Assembly (NCBI GenBank): GCA_031269205.1
Contig: JAISZM010000050.1
Location: forward strand, 1-8,428
Direction of reading: 5' to 3'
DNA from: Eubacteriales Family XIII. Incertae Sedis bacterium
Lineage (GTDB): Bacteria > Bacillota > Clostridia > Peptostreptococcales > Anaerovoracaceae
Length of the DNA stretch: 8,428 bases
Shown piece after piece: positions 1 to 5,318 of this stretch (position 1 is the first letter of the stretch; each line of letters opens with the position of its first letter). Position numbers and translations under genes: made by a program. Under the pieces are notes generated by a model that made no database searches, was not told where the DNA came from, and worked only from the letters and a program-made list of their open reading frames with translations.

Positions 1-2011
1 CAACTTCGAGGAGTATATCGACGTCAGCGGCAAGCTGCCTCAGGACATATTCGCGTCCGTCGCGTCCGTCGGCCAGCCGGGTAGGCTCGCCGACGTCATC
101 ACGTCGCACCTCGACGTGCGTATCGAGTCGAAACAGTCCGTTCTCGAGGCATTCGATCCCGAGGAGCGGCTGAACATCCTGAACGAAATACTCTCGAAGG
201 AGATAGACATACTGAAGATCGAGAGGGATATCAAGGAGAAGGTTCACACCAAAATTAACAAGAACCAGAAGGAATACTACCTGCGTGAGCAACTCCGTAC
301 GATACAGGAGGAACTCGGTGAGGACGAACTGATAGAGAGCGAGATACGGAATTGGCTCGACGAACTTGAGAAGCTGAACCTCTCCGAAAAGATACATGAC
401 AAGATAGAGAAGGAGATAAAACGCCTTTCGAAGATACAGTCTTCGTCGGCCGAGGGCGGCGTCATACGAACCTACATCGAGTGGGTGTTTCAGCTTCCGT
501 GGAACAAATACTCCGCGGGCGACATCGACATCAAAAACGCCGAGGACATCCTGAACGAGGATCACTACGGACTTGAGAAGGTGAAGGAGCGCATCGTCGA
601 ATACCTGTCCGTCATGCAGCTCGTCGAGACGATGAAGGCGCCGATACTCTGTCTGGTTGGCCCGCCCGGCGTTGGCAAGACGTCGATAGCCAAGTCGATA
701 GCGCGCGCGGTCGGCAGGGAGTTCGTCCGCATGTCGCTCGGCGGCGTCAGGGACGAGGCCGAGATAAGGGGTCATCGGCGCACGTACATAGGGTCGATAC
801 CCGGGCGCGTCATCAACGGCATGAAGGAGGCTGGCACGATGGATCCGGTGTTCCTTTTCGACGAGGTCGACAAGATAGGCGCCGACTTCCGTGGCGACCC
901 CGCGTCCGCGCTGCTCGAGGTACTCGATCCCGAACAGAACAAGGAATTTACGGATCACTACCTCGAATTCCCTTTCGATCTCTCAAAGGTTCTGTTCATA
1001 ACGACGGCGAACACGCTCGACACGATACCGCGGCCGCTGCTCGACCGCATGGAGGTCATTGAGGTGCCGGGCTACACGGAGGAGGATAAGGTCAAGATAG
1101 CGGAACAGTACCTGATCCCGAAGCAGATGAAGGAACACGGACTTGCGGACGAGAAGATAAGCATACAGGAGAGCGCTATACGCGATATCATCAATTACTA
1201 TACGAGGGAATCTGGTGTTCGCAACCTCGAGCGCGAGATAGCGGGAGTGTTCCGCAAGTCAGCGCGGCGAGTGGTCGAGGATCGAGCCGATGGCAAGAAG
1301 ACGCGTATTCGCGTCACGGGCGGCGGCATAGAGAAGTATCTCGGTAAAAAGCGGTTCCGCTATGACGTGATCGAGAACGAGCGCCTCATAGGCTCAACGA
1401 CGGGACTCGCGTGGACGATAGTCGGAGGGACGACGCTGACCATCGAGACCACGCGCATACCGGGGACGGGTCAGCTCGTGCTGACGGGTCAGCTCGGCGA
1501 CGTCATGAAGGAGAGCGCGCGGGCGGGCGTGAGCTACATACGCTCCATCGCGAATGATCTCGGCATCAGGAAGGACTTTTACAAGATATACGACATCCAC
1601 ATCCACATCCCTGAGGGCGCGACGCCGAAAGACGGGCCGTCGGCCGGCGTCACCATGTGTACGGCCATGGTGTCCTGTCTGACCGGCATACCCGCGCGGC
1701 GCGACGTCGCGATGACGGGAGAGATCACGCTCAGGGGGACGATACTCCCCGTGGGCGGCATACGCGAGAAGGTTCTCGCCGCACATCGGGCGGGCATCAA
1801 GAAGGTTCTGCTTCCGAAGCAGAACGAGCGCGATATAGACGACATACCCCGGGCGGTGCGCCGCAAGATGGAATTCGTTCTCATCGAACACGCGAACGAT
1901 GCGCTACAACACGTGCTCACGCGAATGCCGAAGAAACGCGCTTCGTCGAACAGCGGTCGCGAAGGTCGGGATGATCGCGCGGCAGACAAGGCGGGTGCGC
2001 AGCGAATATGA
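1..2011 (+). CDS. lon: ATP-dependent protease Lon (LonA type), 5' end outside window
   Basis: Lon is a cytosolic AAA+ serine protease that unfolds and degrades damaged and regulatory proteins. The gene is cut by the left edge; the reading frame is open from base 2 and gives 669 residues, so roughly 130 N-terminal residues are missing by comparison with the usual family length. In window numbering, an N-domain end and charged coiled coil cover about 1-150. The AAA+ module has Walker A GPPGVGKT at 220-227 and Walker B VFLFDE at 283-288, followed by a sensor-1 segment and PRPLLDRME. The protease domain begins near GLAWT at about 468. It carries catalytic Ser547 in DGPSAG and Lys590 in REKVLAA, 43 residues apart as in E. 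coli Lon (S679/K722). The enzyme therefore looks active. The tail after about residue 635 is basic, polar and probably disordered. A GTG at 116 is only an internal Val codon. The stop overlaps the engB start by 4 bp. Confidence 0.98.
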   Translation, partial: NFEEYIDVSGKLPQDIFASVASVGQPGRLADVITSHLDVRIESKQSVLEAFDPEERLNILNEILSKEIDILKIERDIKEKVHTKINKNQKEYYLREQLRTIQEELGEDELIESEIRNWLDELEKLNLSEKIHDKIEKEIKRLSKIQSSSAEGGVIRTYIEWVFQLPWNKYSAGDIDIKNAEDILNEDHYGLEKVKERIVEYLSVMQLVETMKAPILCLVGPPGVGKTSIAKSIARAVGREFVRMSLGGVRDEAEIRGHRRTYIGSIPGRVINGMKEAGTMDPVFLFDEVDKIGADFRGDPASALLEVLDPEQNKEFTDHYLEFPFDLSKVLFITTANTLDTIPRPLLDRMEVIEVPGYTEEDKVKIAEQYLIPKQMKEHGLADEKISIQESAIRDIINYYTRESGVRNLEREIAGVFRKSARRVVEDRADGKKTRIRVTGGGIEKYLGKKRFRYDVIENERLIGSTTGLAWTIVGGTTLTIETTRIPGTGQLVLTGQLGDVMKESARAGVSYIRSIANDLGIRKDFYKIYDIHIHIPEGATPKDGPSAGVTMCTAMVSCLTGIPARRDVAMTGEITLRGTILPVGGIREKVLAAHRAGIKKVLLPKQNERDIDDIPRAVRRKMEFVLIEHANDALQHVLTRMPKKRASSNSGREGRDDRAADKAGAQRI

Positions 2012-2598
2012 GAATCACTTCGGCGGAACTTCTCGCGGTGGCCGTGAAAGAGCAGCAGTACCCGTTCGAAGGCCCGCCAGAGATAGCTTTTGTCGGTAGG
2101 TCTAACGTGGGCAAGAGTTCGTTGCTGAATCTGCTGACGGGGAGAAAAGCCCTCGCGAGAGTGAGCGGCAGCCCGGGAAAGACGCGCACAATAAATTTTT
2201 ACGAAGTCAATGGCGGCAGGTTTCGCATAGTGGATCTGCCGGGCTACGGATACGCCAAGGTCTCGAAATCCGAGTCGGACGGATGGGGAGCTATGATAGA
2301 GAGGTATCTGACTAAGCGTGAAACCCTGAAAAAGGCGGTCATGCTCTGCGATGTCAGGCGCGAACCGTCGGCTCAGGATGTCCAGATGTACGAGTGGCTC
2401 AAGCACTTCGGTATGGACGGTCTCATCGCCGCGACCAAGGCCGACAAGGTTTCGCGCAGCGAACTCGCGCGGCGGGCCGAAGCGATACGCAGGGGACTCG
2501 GCGCGAAGGAGGACGCCGTCGTCATACCCGTCTCGACGCTTAAAAAGACGGGCGTCGGCGAACTGCTCTCGGAAGTGGAGAGGGCTTTGCATGAGTGA
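2008..2598 (+). CDS. engB: Ribosome biogenesis GTP-binding protein EngB/YsxC
   Basis: EngB (YsxC/YihA) is a small TRAFAC-class GTPase needed for late assembly of the large ribosomal subunit. The 196-residue product has the normal family length and all GTPase motifs in order: G1 GRSNVGKSS at 30-38, the G2 region GKTRTINFY at 57-65, G3 DLPGYG at 76-81, G4 TKADK at 143-147, and a G5-like PVST at 174-177. The ATG at 2008 overlaps the lon stop as ATGA. The nearest Shine-Dalgarno-like stretch (AAGGCGG at 1988-1994) lies 13 bases upstream, which is long, so translation probably depends on coupling to lon. A Lon-EngB neighbourhood is common in Bacillota (known context, not proof). Identification is firm; only its regulation is inferred. 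Confidence 0.97.
   Translation: MRITSAELLAVAVKEQQYPFEGPPEIAFVGRSNVGKSSLLNLLTGRKALARVSGSPGKTRTINFYEVNGGRFRIVDLPGYGYAKVSKSESDGWGAMIERYLTKRETLKKAVMLCDVRREPSAQDVQMYEWLKHFGMDGLIAATKADKVSRSELARRAEAIRRGLGAKEDAVVIPVSTLKKTGVGELLSEVERALHE
2577..2583 (+). promoter_or_regulatory. Ribosome binding site that fixes the hpt start
   Basis: GGAGAGG lies inside the last codons of engB and ends 7 bases before the ATG at 2591. It decides the hpt start, because the open frame extends upstream to 2351 inside engB with residues that do not belong to the phosphoribosyltransferase family. Confidence 0.75.
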
Positions 2599-3136
2599 GG
2601 CGACGAATAACTACCAGCTGAACGACGTGATGTTCACGCGCGAGCAGATAGAGGGTCGCGCCGTCGAGATAGGGCGGCGCATCACGGACGACTACGCGGC
2701 CGAGGAAGTCGTGTTCGTGGGCGTCCTGCGCGGAGCCTTCATGTGGCTCAGCGAGGTCGTCAAATCCGTGGATATTGAAACGCGTCTCGATTTTATGGTC
2801 GTGTCGAGCTACGGCGACGCTACAAAATCGAGCGGCGTCGTGCGCATCGACAAGGACATCTCAGAGAATGTCGAAGGTATGCACGTGATACTCGTCGAGG
2901 ACATCGTCGATACCGGCACTACGCTGCACTACCTGAAGACCTACCTCGAAGGCAAGGGACCCGCGTCCGTCAGGATATGTGCCTTGCTCGACAAGCCGAG
3001 TATGCGCGAGCACCGTGTCGACATAGATTATCTCGGCTTTACGGTGGGCGACGTATTCCTCGTGGGCTACGGACTCGACGTGGGGCAGCGCTATCGGAAT
3101 CTGCCTTACCTGACGTCGGTGAAGGTTGAGGCGTAA
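2591..3136 (+). CDS. hpt: Hypoxanthine(-guanine) phosphoribosyltransferase
   Basis: This enzyme transfers the phosphoribosyl group of PRPP to hypoxanthine or guanine, giving IMP or GMP in purine salvage in the cytosol. With the ATG at 2591 the product is 181 residues, the usual bacterial length. Visible family features are the pyrophosphate-loop segment VGVLRGAFMW (43-52), the flexible-loop SSYG (72-75), the PRPP motif VILVEDIVDTGTTL (99-112), and the base-binding and C-terminal segment DVFLVGYGLD...YRNLPYL (154-174). All key acidic residues of the PRPP motif (E103, D104, D107) are present. The start overlaps engB by 8 bp in another frame and has its own Shine-Dalgarno sequence. Whether it prefers hypoxanthine, guanine or xanthine cannot be settled by eye. 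It is probably co-transcribed with lon and engB. Confidence 0.96.
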   Translation: MSEATNNYQLNDVMFTREQIEGRAVEIGRRITDDYAAEEVVFVGVLRGAFMWLSEVVKSVDIETRLDFMVVSSYGDATKSSGVVRIDKDISENVEGMHVILVEDIVDTGTTLHYLKTYLEGKGPASVRICALLDKPSMREHRVDIDYLGFTVGDVFLVGYGLDVGQRYRNLPYLTSVKVEA

Positions 3137-3282
3137 TGCCGTGGCGGCGTCGCGGCGATAAACAGCGACGGGGCAGGTGTCAGAGAACGGCGGAGCAACA
3201 ATAGAGTGGCGGTCGCCAGGAAACGGTAGAGAACCAGTATGGCGACGGAGGTAAGAGGTAAGAGGAACAAAGGAGAAAGACC
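3137..3282 (+). other. Spacer between hpt and pduL with small repeats
   Basis: This 146-bp non-coding stretch has no T-rich terminator and no convincing promoter hexamers. It holds an inverted repeat CGTCGC/GCGACG (3148-3153 and 3165-3170, 11-nt loop), a compact palindrome TGGCGGTCGCCA (3207-3218), and a purine-rich tandem repeat, two copies of GAGGTAA plus a partial third (3248-3265), running into the pduL ribosome binding site. The two short frames inside it (3136-3204 and 3239-3298) lack support as genes. Transcription may simply read through from hpt. Confidence 0.5.
3269..3275 (+). promoter_or_regulatory. Ribosome binding site for the GTG start of pduL
   Basis: AAAGGAG ends 7 bases before the GTG at 3283. 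This good match and spacing support GTG as the start of pduL. There is no in-frame ATG just upstream. Confidence 0.8.
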
Positions 3283-3855
3283 GTGGGTTACAAAGTAAAG
3301 ACAGGGATATCAAACAAACATCTGCATCTCAGCGAGCAGGACATGGAAACGCTGTATGGCGAGGGATACAAGCTCACGCCGTACAAGGATCTCGTACAGC
3401 CCGGCCAGTACGCAGCCGAGGAACAGGTCGATATCGTCGGCCCGAAAGGTTCGATCAAAGGTATGCGCATCATCGGCCCGACCAGGCCGCAGACGCAGGT
3501 TGAACTCTCCGTGACGGACGCGAGGGGCATCGGCCTCGTGCCGCCCGTCGTCGAGTCGGGCCATCTTGACGGGACGCCGGGCGTGAAGGTCGTCGGGCCG
3601 AAGGGTGAAGTTGACCTCGAAGAGGGCGTCATGGTAGCGCTGCGGCATATCCACCTGAACCCTCAGCAGGCCGAGGACGCGGGCGTCAAGGATCACGACA
3701 TCGTGGATGTCGCCACCTACGGAACGCGCCCGCTCATCTTTGAAGGCGTGGTCATACGCGCCGGCGAGCAGCACGAGCGCGAGTTTCACATTGATACGGA
3801 CGAAGCGAACGCGGCCGGACTCACAAACGGCGATGAGATTGAAATAATGAAATGA
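3283..3855 (+). CDS. pduL: Phosphate propanoyltransferase/phosphotransacetylase, PduL family
   Basis: PduL-family enzymes interconvert acyl-CoA and acyl phosphate, using acetyl or propionyl groups, and are unrelated in fold to Pta. The 190-residue product carries both family half-domains. Candidate dinuclear metal ligands are His13 and His15 (HLHLS), Glu74 (VELS), His122 and His124 (RHIHLNP) and His169 (EFHID). A likely phosphate-binding Arg68 lies in GPTRPQ. As I recall the Rhodopseudomonas palustris PduL structure, these six ligands and the arginine all match with one constant offset of 35, so the site looks intact. Only seven residues precede the first core strand motif GISNKHLHLS. There is thus no N-terminal extension of the kind used for targeting to a bacterial microcompartment, and no shell genes are nearby. 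I infer a free cytosolic enzyme making acetyl phosphate for acetate kinase. Start is GTG with a strong ribosome binding site. Confidence 0.93.
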   Translation: MGYKVKTGISNKHLHLSEQDMETLYGEGYKLTPYKDLVQPGQYAAEEQVDIVGPKGSIKGMRIIGPTRPQTQVELSVTDARGIGLVPPVVESGHLDGTPGVKVVGPKGEVDLEEGVMVALRHIHLNPQQAEDAGVKDHDIVDVATYGTRPLIFEGVVIRAGEQHEREFHIDTDEANAAGLTNGDEIEIMK

Positions 3856-3915
3856 TTTTGCGGATAGAACCCGCGTAAAACAGGTATTGTGGTGAAGTGG
3901 AGGGAAAGGTCATAA

Positions 3916-4626
3916 ATGGCGAACAGAAACAGAAGGACAAAGGCGCGCAGGGAGAAGGAATTCAAGGAAGCCAAACATCAGAAGGTGGTCGATAAGCCGA
4001 TATACAAGCGGCCGTGGATATGGATAGCGCTCGCGGCTCTCGTCATAGGCATAGTCGTGCCGAGTGCCTATCAGTATAACGAGCAGCAGAAAGAGGCGCG
4101 AGCCGAAGCCGCCGCCGAGGCGAAGGCCAAACAAGAGGCGGAACCCCTCGTGTGGGAGAGCGTGCTGGAATCCCTTGAAAAAATCGGCGTAACGGAATCC
4201 GCAATAAGCGAAAAATCCTTCGATATCAGGTCTACGGCGGACAACGGCGAGTACGATACGGCGCAGGTGACTTTCGTGACGAACGTCCGCACGCTCATTG
4301 CGTCGGCTCTCTACCAATCAGGGGATATAGTGGGTACATCGGACTCCGCGGTTTCGTCGGACTCGTCGCAGGGTTCATGGCTGTGCACTCAGATAACGAA
4401 TGAGGACAACTCGCACATATACTGGACCTTCTTCAATCAGGGTGTTGAAAACGCCACGCAAGCGGCTGTTTACGGCGCCGACGGCACGATCACCTCGCAG
4501 CCCCTCTACGACTACGTCACAGACGAACCGGTGGCGGGCGCCGTCACGGGATCCGCCGTAGAGACGACCAGCCCGGCCGCGGATGCAGAGATATCCGGCG
4601 CGGCGGCGGACGGAGGGACTGACTGA
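3916..4626 (+). CDS. Single-pass membrane protein of unknown function
   Basis: I do not recognise this 236-residue protein. Its N-terminal tail is very basic (13 Lys/Arg in residues 1-32). One hydrophobic segment follows at about 34-48, flanked by W34 and Y52, then an Ala/Glu/Lys-rich probable helix at 55-76. A Trp- and Tyr-containing region at about 78-200, likely beta-rich, comes next, and the last 35 or so residues are rich in Ala, Asp, Gly, Ser and Thr. No Lys or Arg occurs after R125, and there is one Cys (157). Positive-inside logic places the N-tail in the cytoplasm and most of the protein outside. No lipobox or cleavable signal peptide is evident. Purine-rich bases GGAGGGAAAGG (3899-3909) precede the ATG. 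Its stop overlaps the start of the SEC-C gene by one base, so the two are probably co-translated. The gene is convincing from start, coupling and composition; its function is unknown. Confidence 0.8.
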   Translation: MANRNRRTKARREKEFKEAKHQKVVDKPIYKRPWIWIALAALVIGIVVPSAYQYNEQQKEARAEAAAEAKAKQEAEPLVWESVLESLEKIGVTESAISEKSFDIRSTADNGEYDTAQVTFVTNVRTLIASALYQSGDIVGTSDSAVSSDSSQGSWLCTQITNEDNSHIYWTFFNQGVENATQAAVYGADGTITSQPLYDYVTDEPVAGAVTGSAVETTSPAADAEISGAAADGGTD

Positions 4627-5129
4627 TGAGTTTATACAAGGAGTGGCTGAAACTTCAGGAAAAACAAACGGACAAGACCTTTCCTGACTTTTGGGATAAG
4701 TACTGCGACGCCGAGAAGAAGATATATACGGAGGTGCTGAAGGCGCCGGGTACGCCCGTCGAGGGGACGTTCGCGGAACTCGCATCGAAATACGACATCG
4801 ATCCCGTGCTGTTCATGGGCTTTCTCGACGGGATAAATACGAGCCTCGAAGTGGAGATAGAGAACCTTGACGCCATAGAGGACGAAACGCCGTTGTCCCT
4901 GAAGGTCGATGTCCCGAAGCTGTACTTCAATATGCAGGCGGCCGACGCTGAACACCTGTATACGCTCCCCGAATGGGACAATCTCCTCACGGATGAAGAA
5001 CGTGAGGAGATCGTGAAGGAATATAAACGCTCGCGCACGATCCGCGTGGAGAAAAAACCCGGGCGCAACGACCCGTGCCCCTGCGGCAGCGGGAAAAAAT
5101 ACAAGAGATGCTGCGGTAAGGCGGTGTGA
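4626..5129 (+). CDS. Small SEC-C zinc-motif protein
   Basis: The 167-residue cytosolic protein ends in a textbook SEC-C motif at 146-164: GRNDPCPCGSGKKY followed by Cys162-Cys163. Cys151, Cys153, Cys162 and Cys163 are the expected zinc ligands. The same motif ends SecA, where it binds zinc and takes part in contacts with SecB and the ribosome, and it is also found in YecA-like proteins. The rest (1-135) is acidic and apparently helical, with aromatic-rich N-terminal helices and a conserved-looking LPEWDNLLT at 114-122 just before the linker. I recall similar proteins of this length in many Clostridia, uncharacterised. It lacks SecA ATPase domains, so it is not a SecA fragment. The ATG at 4626 shares one base with the upstream stop and has GGAGGG (4612-4617) 8 bases away. 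A role in handling nascent or secreted proteins is only an inference. Confidence 0.88.
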   Translation: MSLYKEWLKLQEKQTDKTFPDFWDKYCDAEKKIYTEVLKAPGTPVEGTFAELASKYDIDPVLFMGFLDGINTSLEVEIENLDAIEDETPLSLKVDVPKLYFNMQAADAEHLYTLPEWDNLLTDEEREEIVKEYKRSRTIRVEKKPGRNDPCPCGSGKKYKRCCGKAV

Positions 5130-5178
5130 ACCCTGCACCGCGCGTTGCGATAGTATCATCAGCTAGACTTCAGAAGCC

Positions 5179-5207
5179 TTGAATATATTTATAACGTGTT
5201 GTATTAT
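5179..5207 (+). promoter_or_regulatory. Probable sigma-A-type promoter for gap-pgk-tpiA
   Basis: TTGAAT (5179-5184; 4 of 6 consensus bases) and TATTAT (5202-5207; 5 of 6) are separated by exactly 17 bp. They lie in the most AT-rich stretch of an otherwise GC-rich window. The predicted start of transcription is near 5213-5215, giving a leader of about 105 bases before gap. This was identified by eye only. Confidence 0.6.
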
Positions 5208-5236
5208 TGACAATGTTTGAACCGAGACTCATTGTC
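5206..5236 (+). promoter_or_regulatory. Dyad over the predicted gap transcription start, candidate operator
   Basis: GACAATG (5209-5215) and CATTGTC (5230-5236) form a perfect 7-bp inverted repeat with a 14-bp spacer; the arm centres are 21 bp apart, about two helical turns. The left arm also lies within a small palindrome ATTGACAAT (5206-5214) touching the -10 element. This placement would let a bound dimer block RNA polymerase. The regulator is unknown. The site does not resemble the Rex consensus or the B. subtilis CggR operator as I know them. Confidence 0.45.
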
Positions 5237-5256
5237 GGCGCAGGGAACTGCGACGG

Positions 5257-5272
5257 ATTGATATAAATCAAT
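5257..5272 (+). promoter_or_regulatory. Second AT-rich dyad in the gap leader
   Basis: ATTGAT-ATAA-ATCAAT is a perfect 6-bp inverted repeat with a 4-base centre. It contains TATAAA (5262-5267), which resembles a -10 element but has no good -35 partner at 16-18 bp. It could be a second operator half or a weak alternative promoter. Confidence 0.3.
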
Positions 5273-5274
5273 GT

Positions 5275-5297
5275 CGGAGGGTGGGCCACCCGGTCCG
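5275..5297 (+). other. Leader hairpin just upstream of the gap ribosome binding site
   Basis: CGGA-GGGTG-GGC-CACCC-gg-TCCG can fold into a 9-bp, mostly GC stem with a 3-nt loop and a 2-nt bulge on the 3' side. It ends 8 bases before GGAAGG (5306-5311), which is 7 bases from the gap ATG. No T-run follows, so it is not a terminator. By analogy with the stem-loop that follows the processing site upstream of B. subtilis gapA, it may protect the 5' end of the gap mRNA; that is inference. Confidence 0.5.
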
Positions 5298-5318
5298 CTG
5301 TGAAAGGAAGGTAAAGTA

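Noticed and set aside
116..118. GTG as the start of lon
   Set aside because: The frame continues upstream to base 2 with typical Lon sequence, so the gene begins outside the window and this is an internal Val codon.
1579..2592. Long antisense open frame (337 codons) opposite lon and engB
   Set aside because: It lies wholly opposite two strongly supported genes, has an Arg- and Ser-rich composition typical of antisense frames in GC-rich DNA, and shows no recognisable motif.
3136..3204. 22-residue Arg-rich frame whose ATG overlaps the hpt stop (TAATG)
   Set aside because: Short, Arg-rich composition expected by chance in GC-rich spacer, with poor ribosome binding site spacing. Conservation would be needed to support it.
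3239..3298. 19-residue frame MATEVRGK... overlapping the pduL start
   Set aside because: No convincing ribosome binding site of its own and it runs through the pduL site; a leader peptide cannot be excluded but nothing supports it.
3856..3880. TTTTGCGG...CCGCGTAAAA as a terminator after pduL
   Set aside because: Only 4 bp pair cleanly around a 7-nt loop, the T-run is on the 5' side, and A-rich bases follow on the + strand. No opposite-strand gene would use it.
4626..5129. SEC-C protein as a SecA fragment
   Set aside because: No SecA ATPase or preprotein-binding motifs are present, and the gene has its own start, ribosome binding site and an unrelated helical N-terminal region.
5135..5148. 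GCACCGCGCGTTGC as a terminator after the SEC-C gene
   Set aside because: It is a near-palindrome with no room for a loop and no following T-run.
5207..5235. TTGACA with CATTGT as the gap promoter
   Set aside because: The -35 is perfect and the spacing is 17 bp, but the -10 matches only 3 of 6. TTGAAT-17-TATTAT is the better overall pair, and this TTGACA is part of the dyad.
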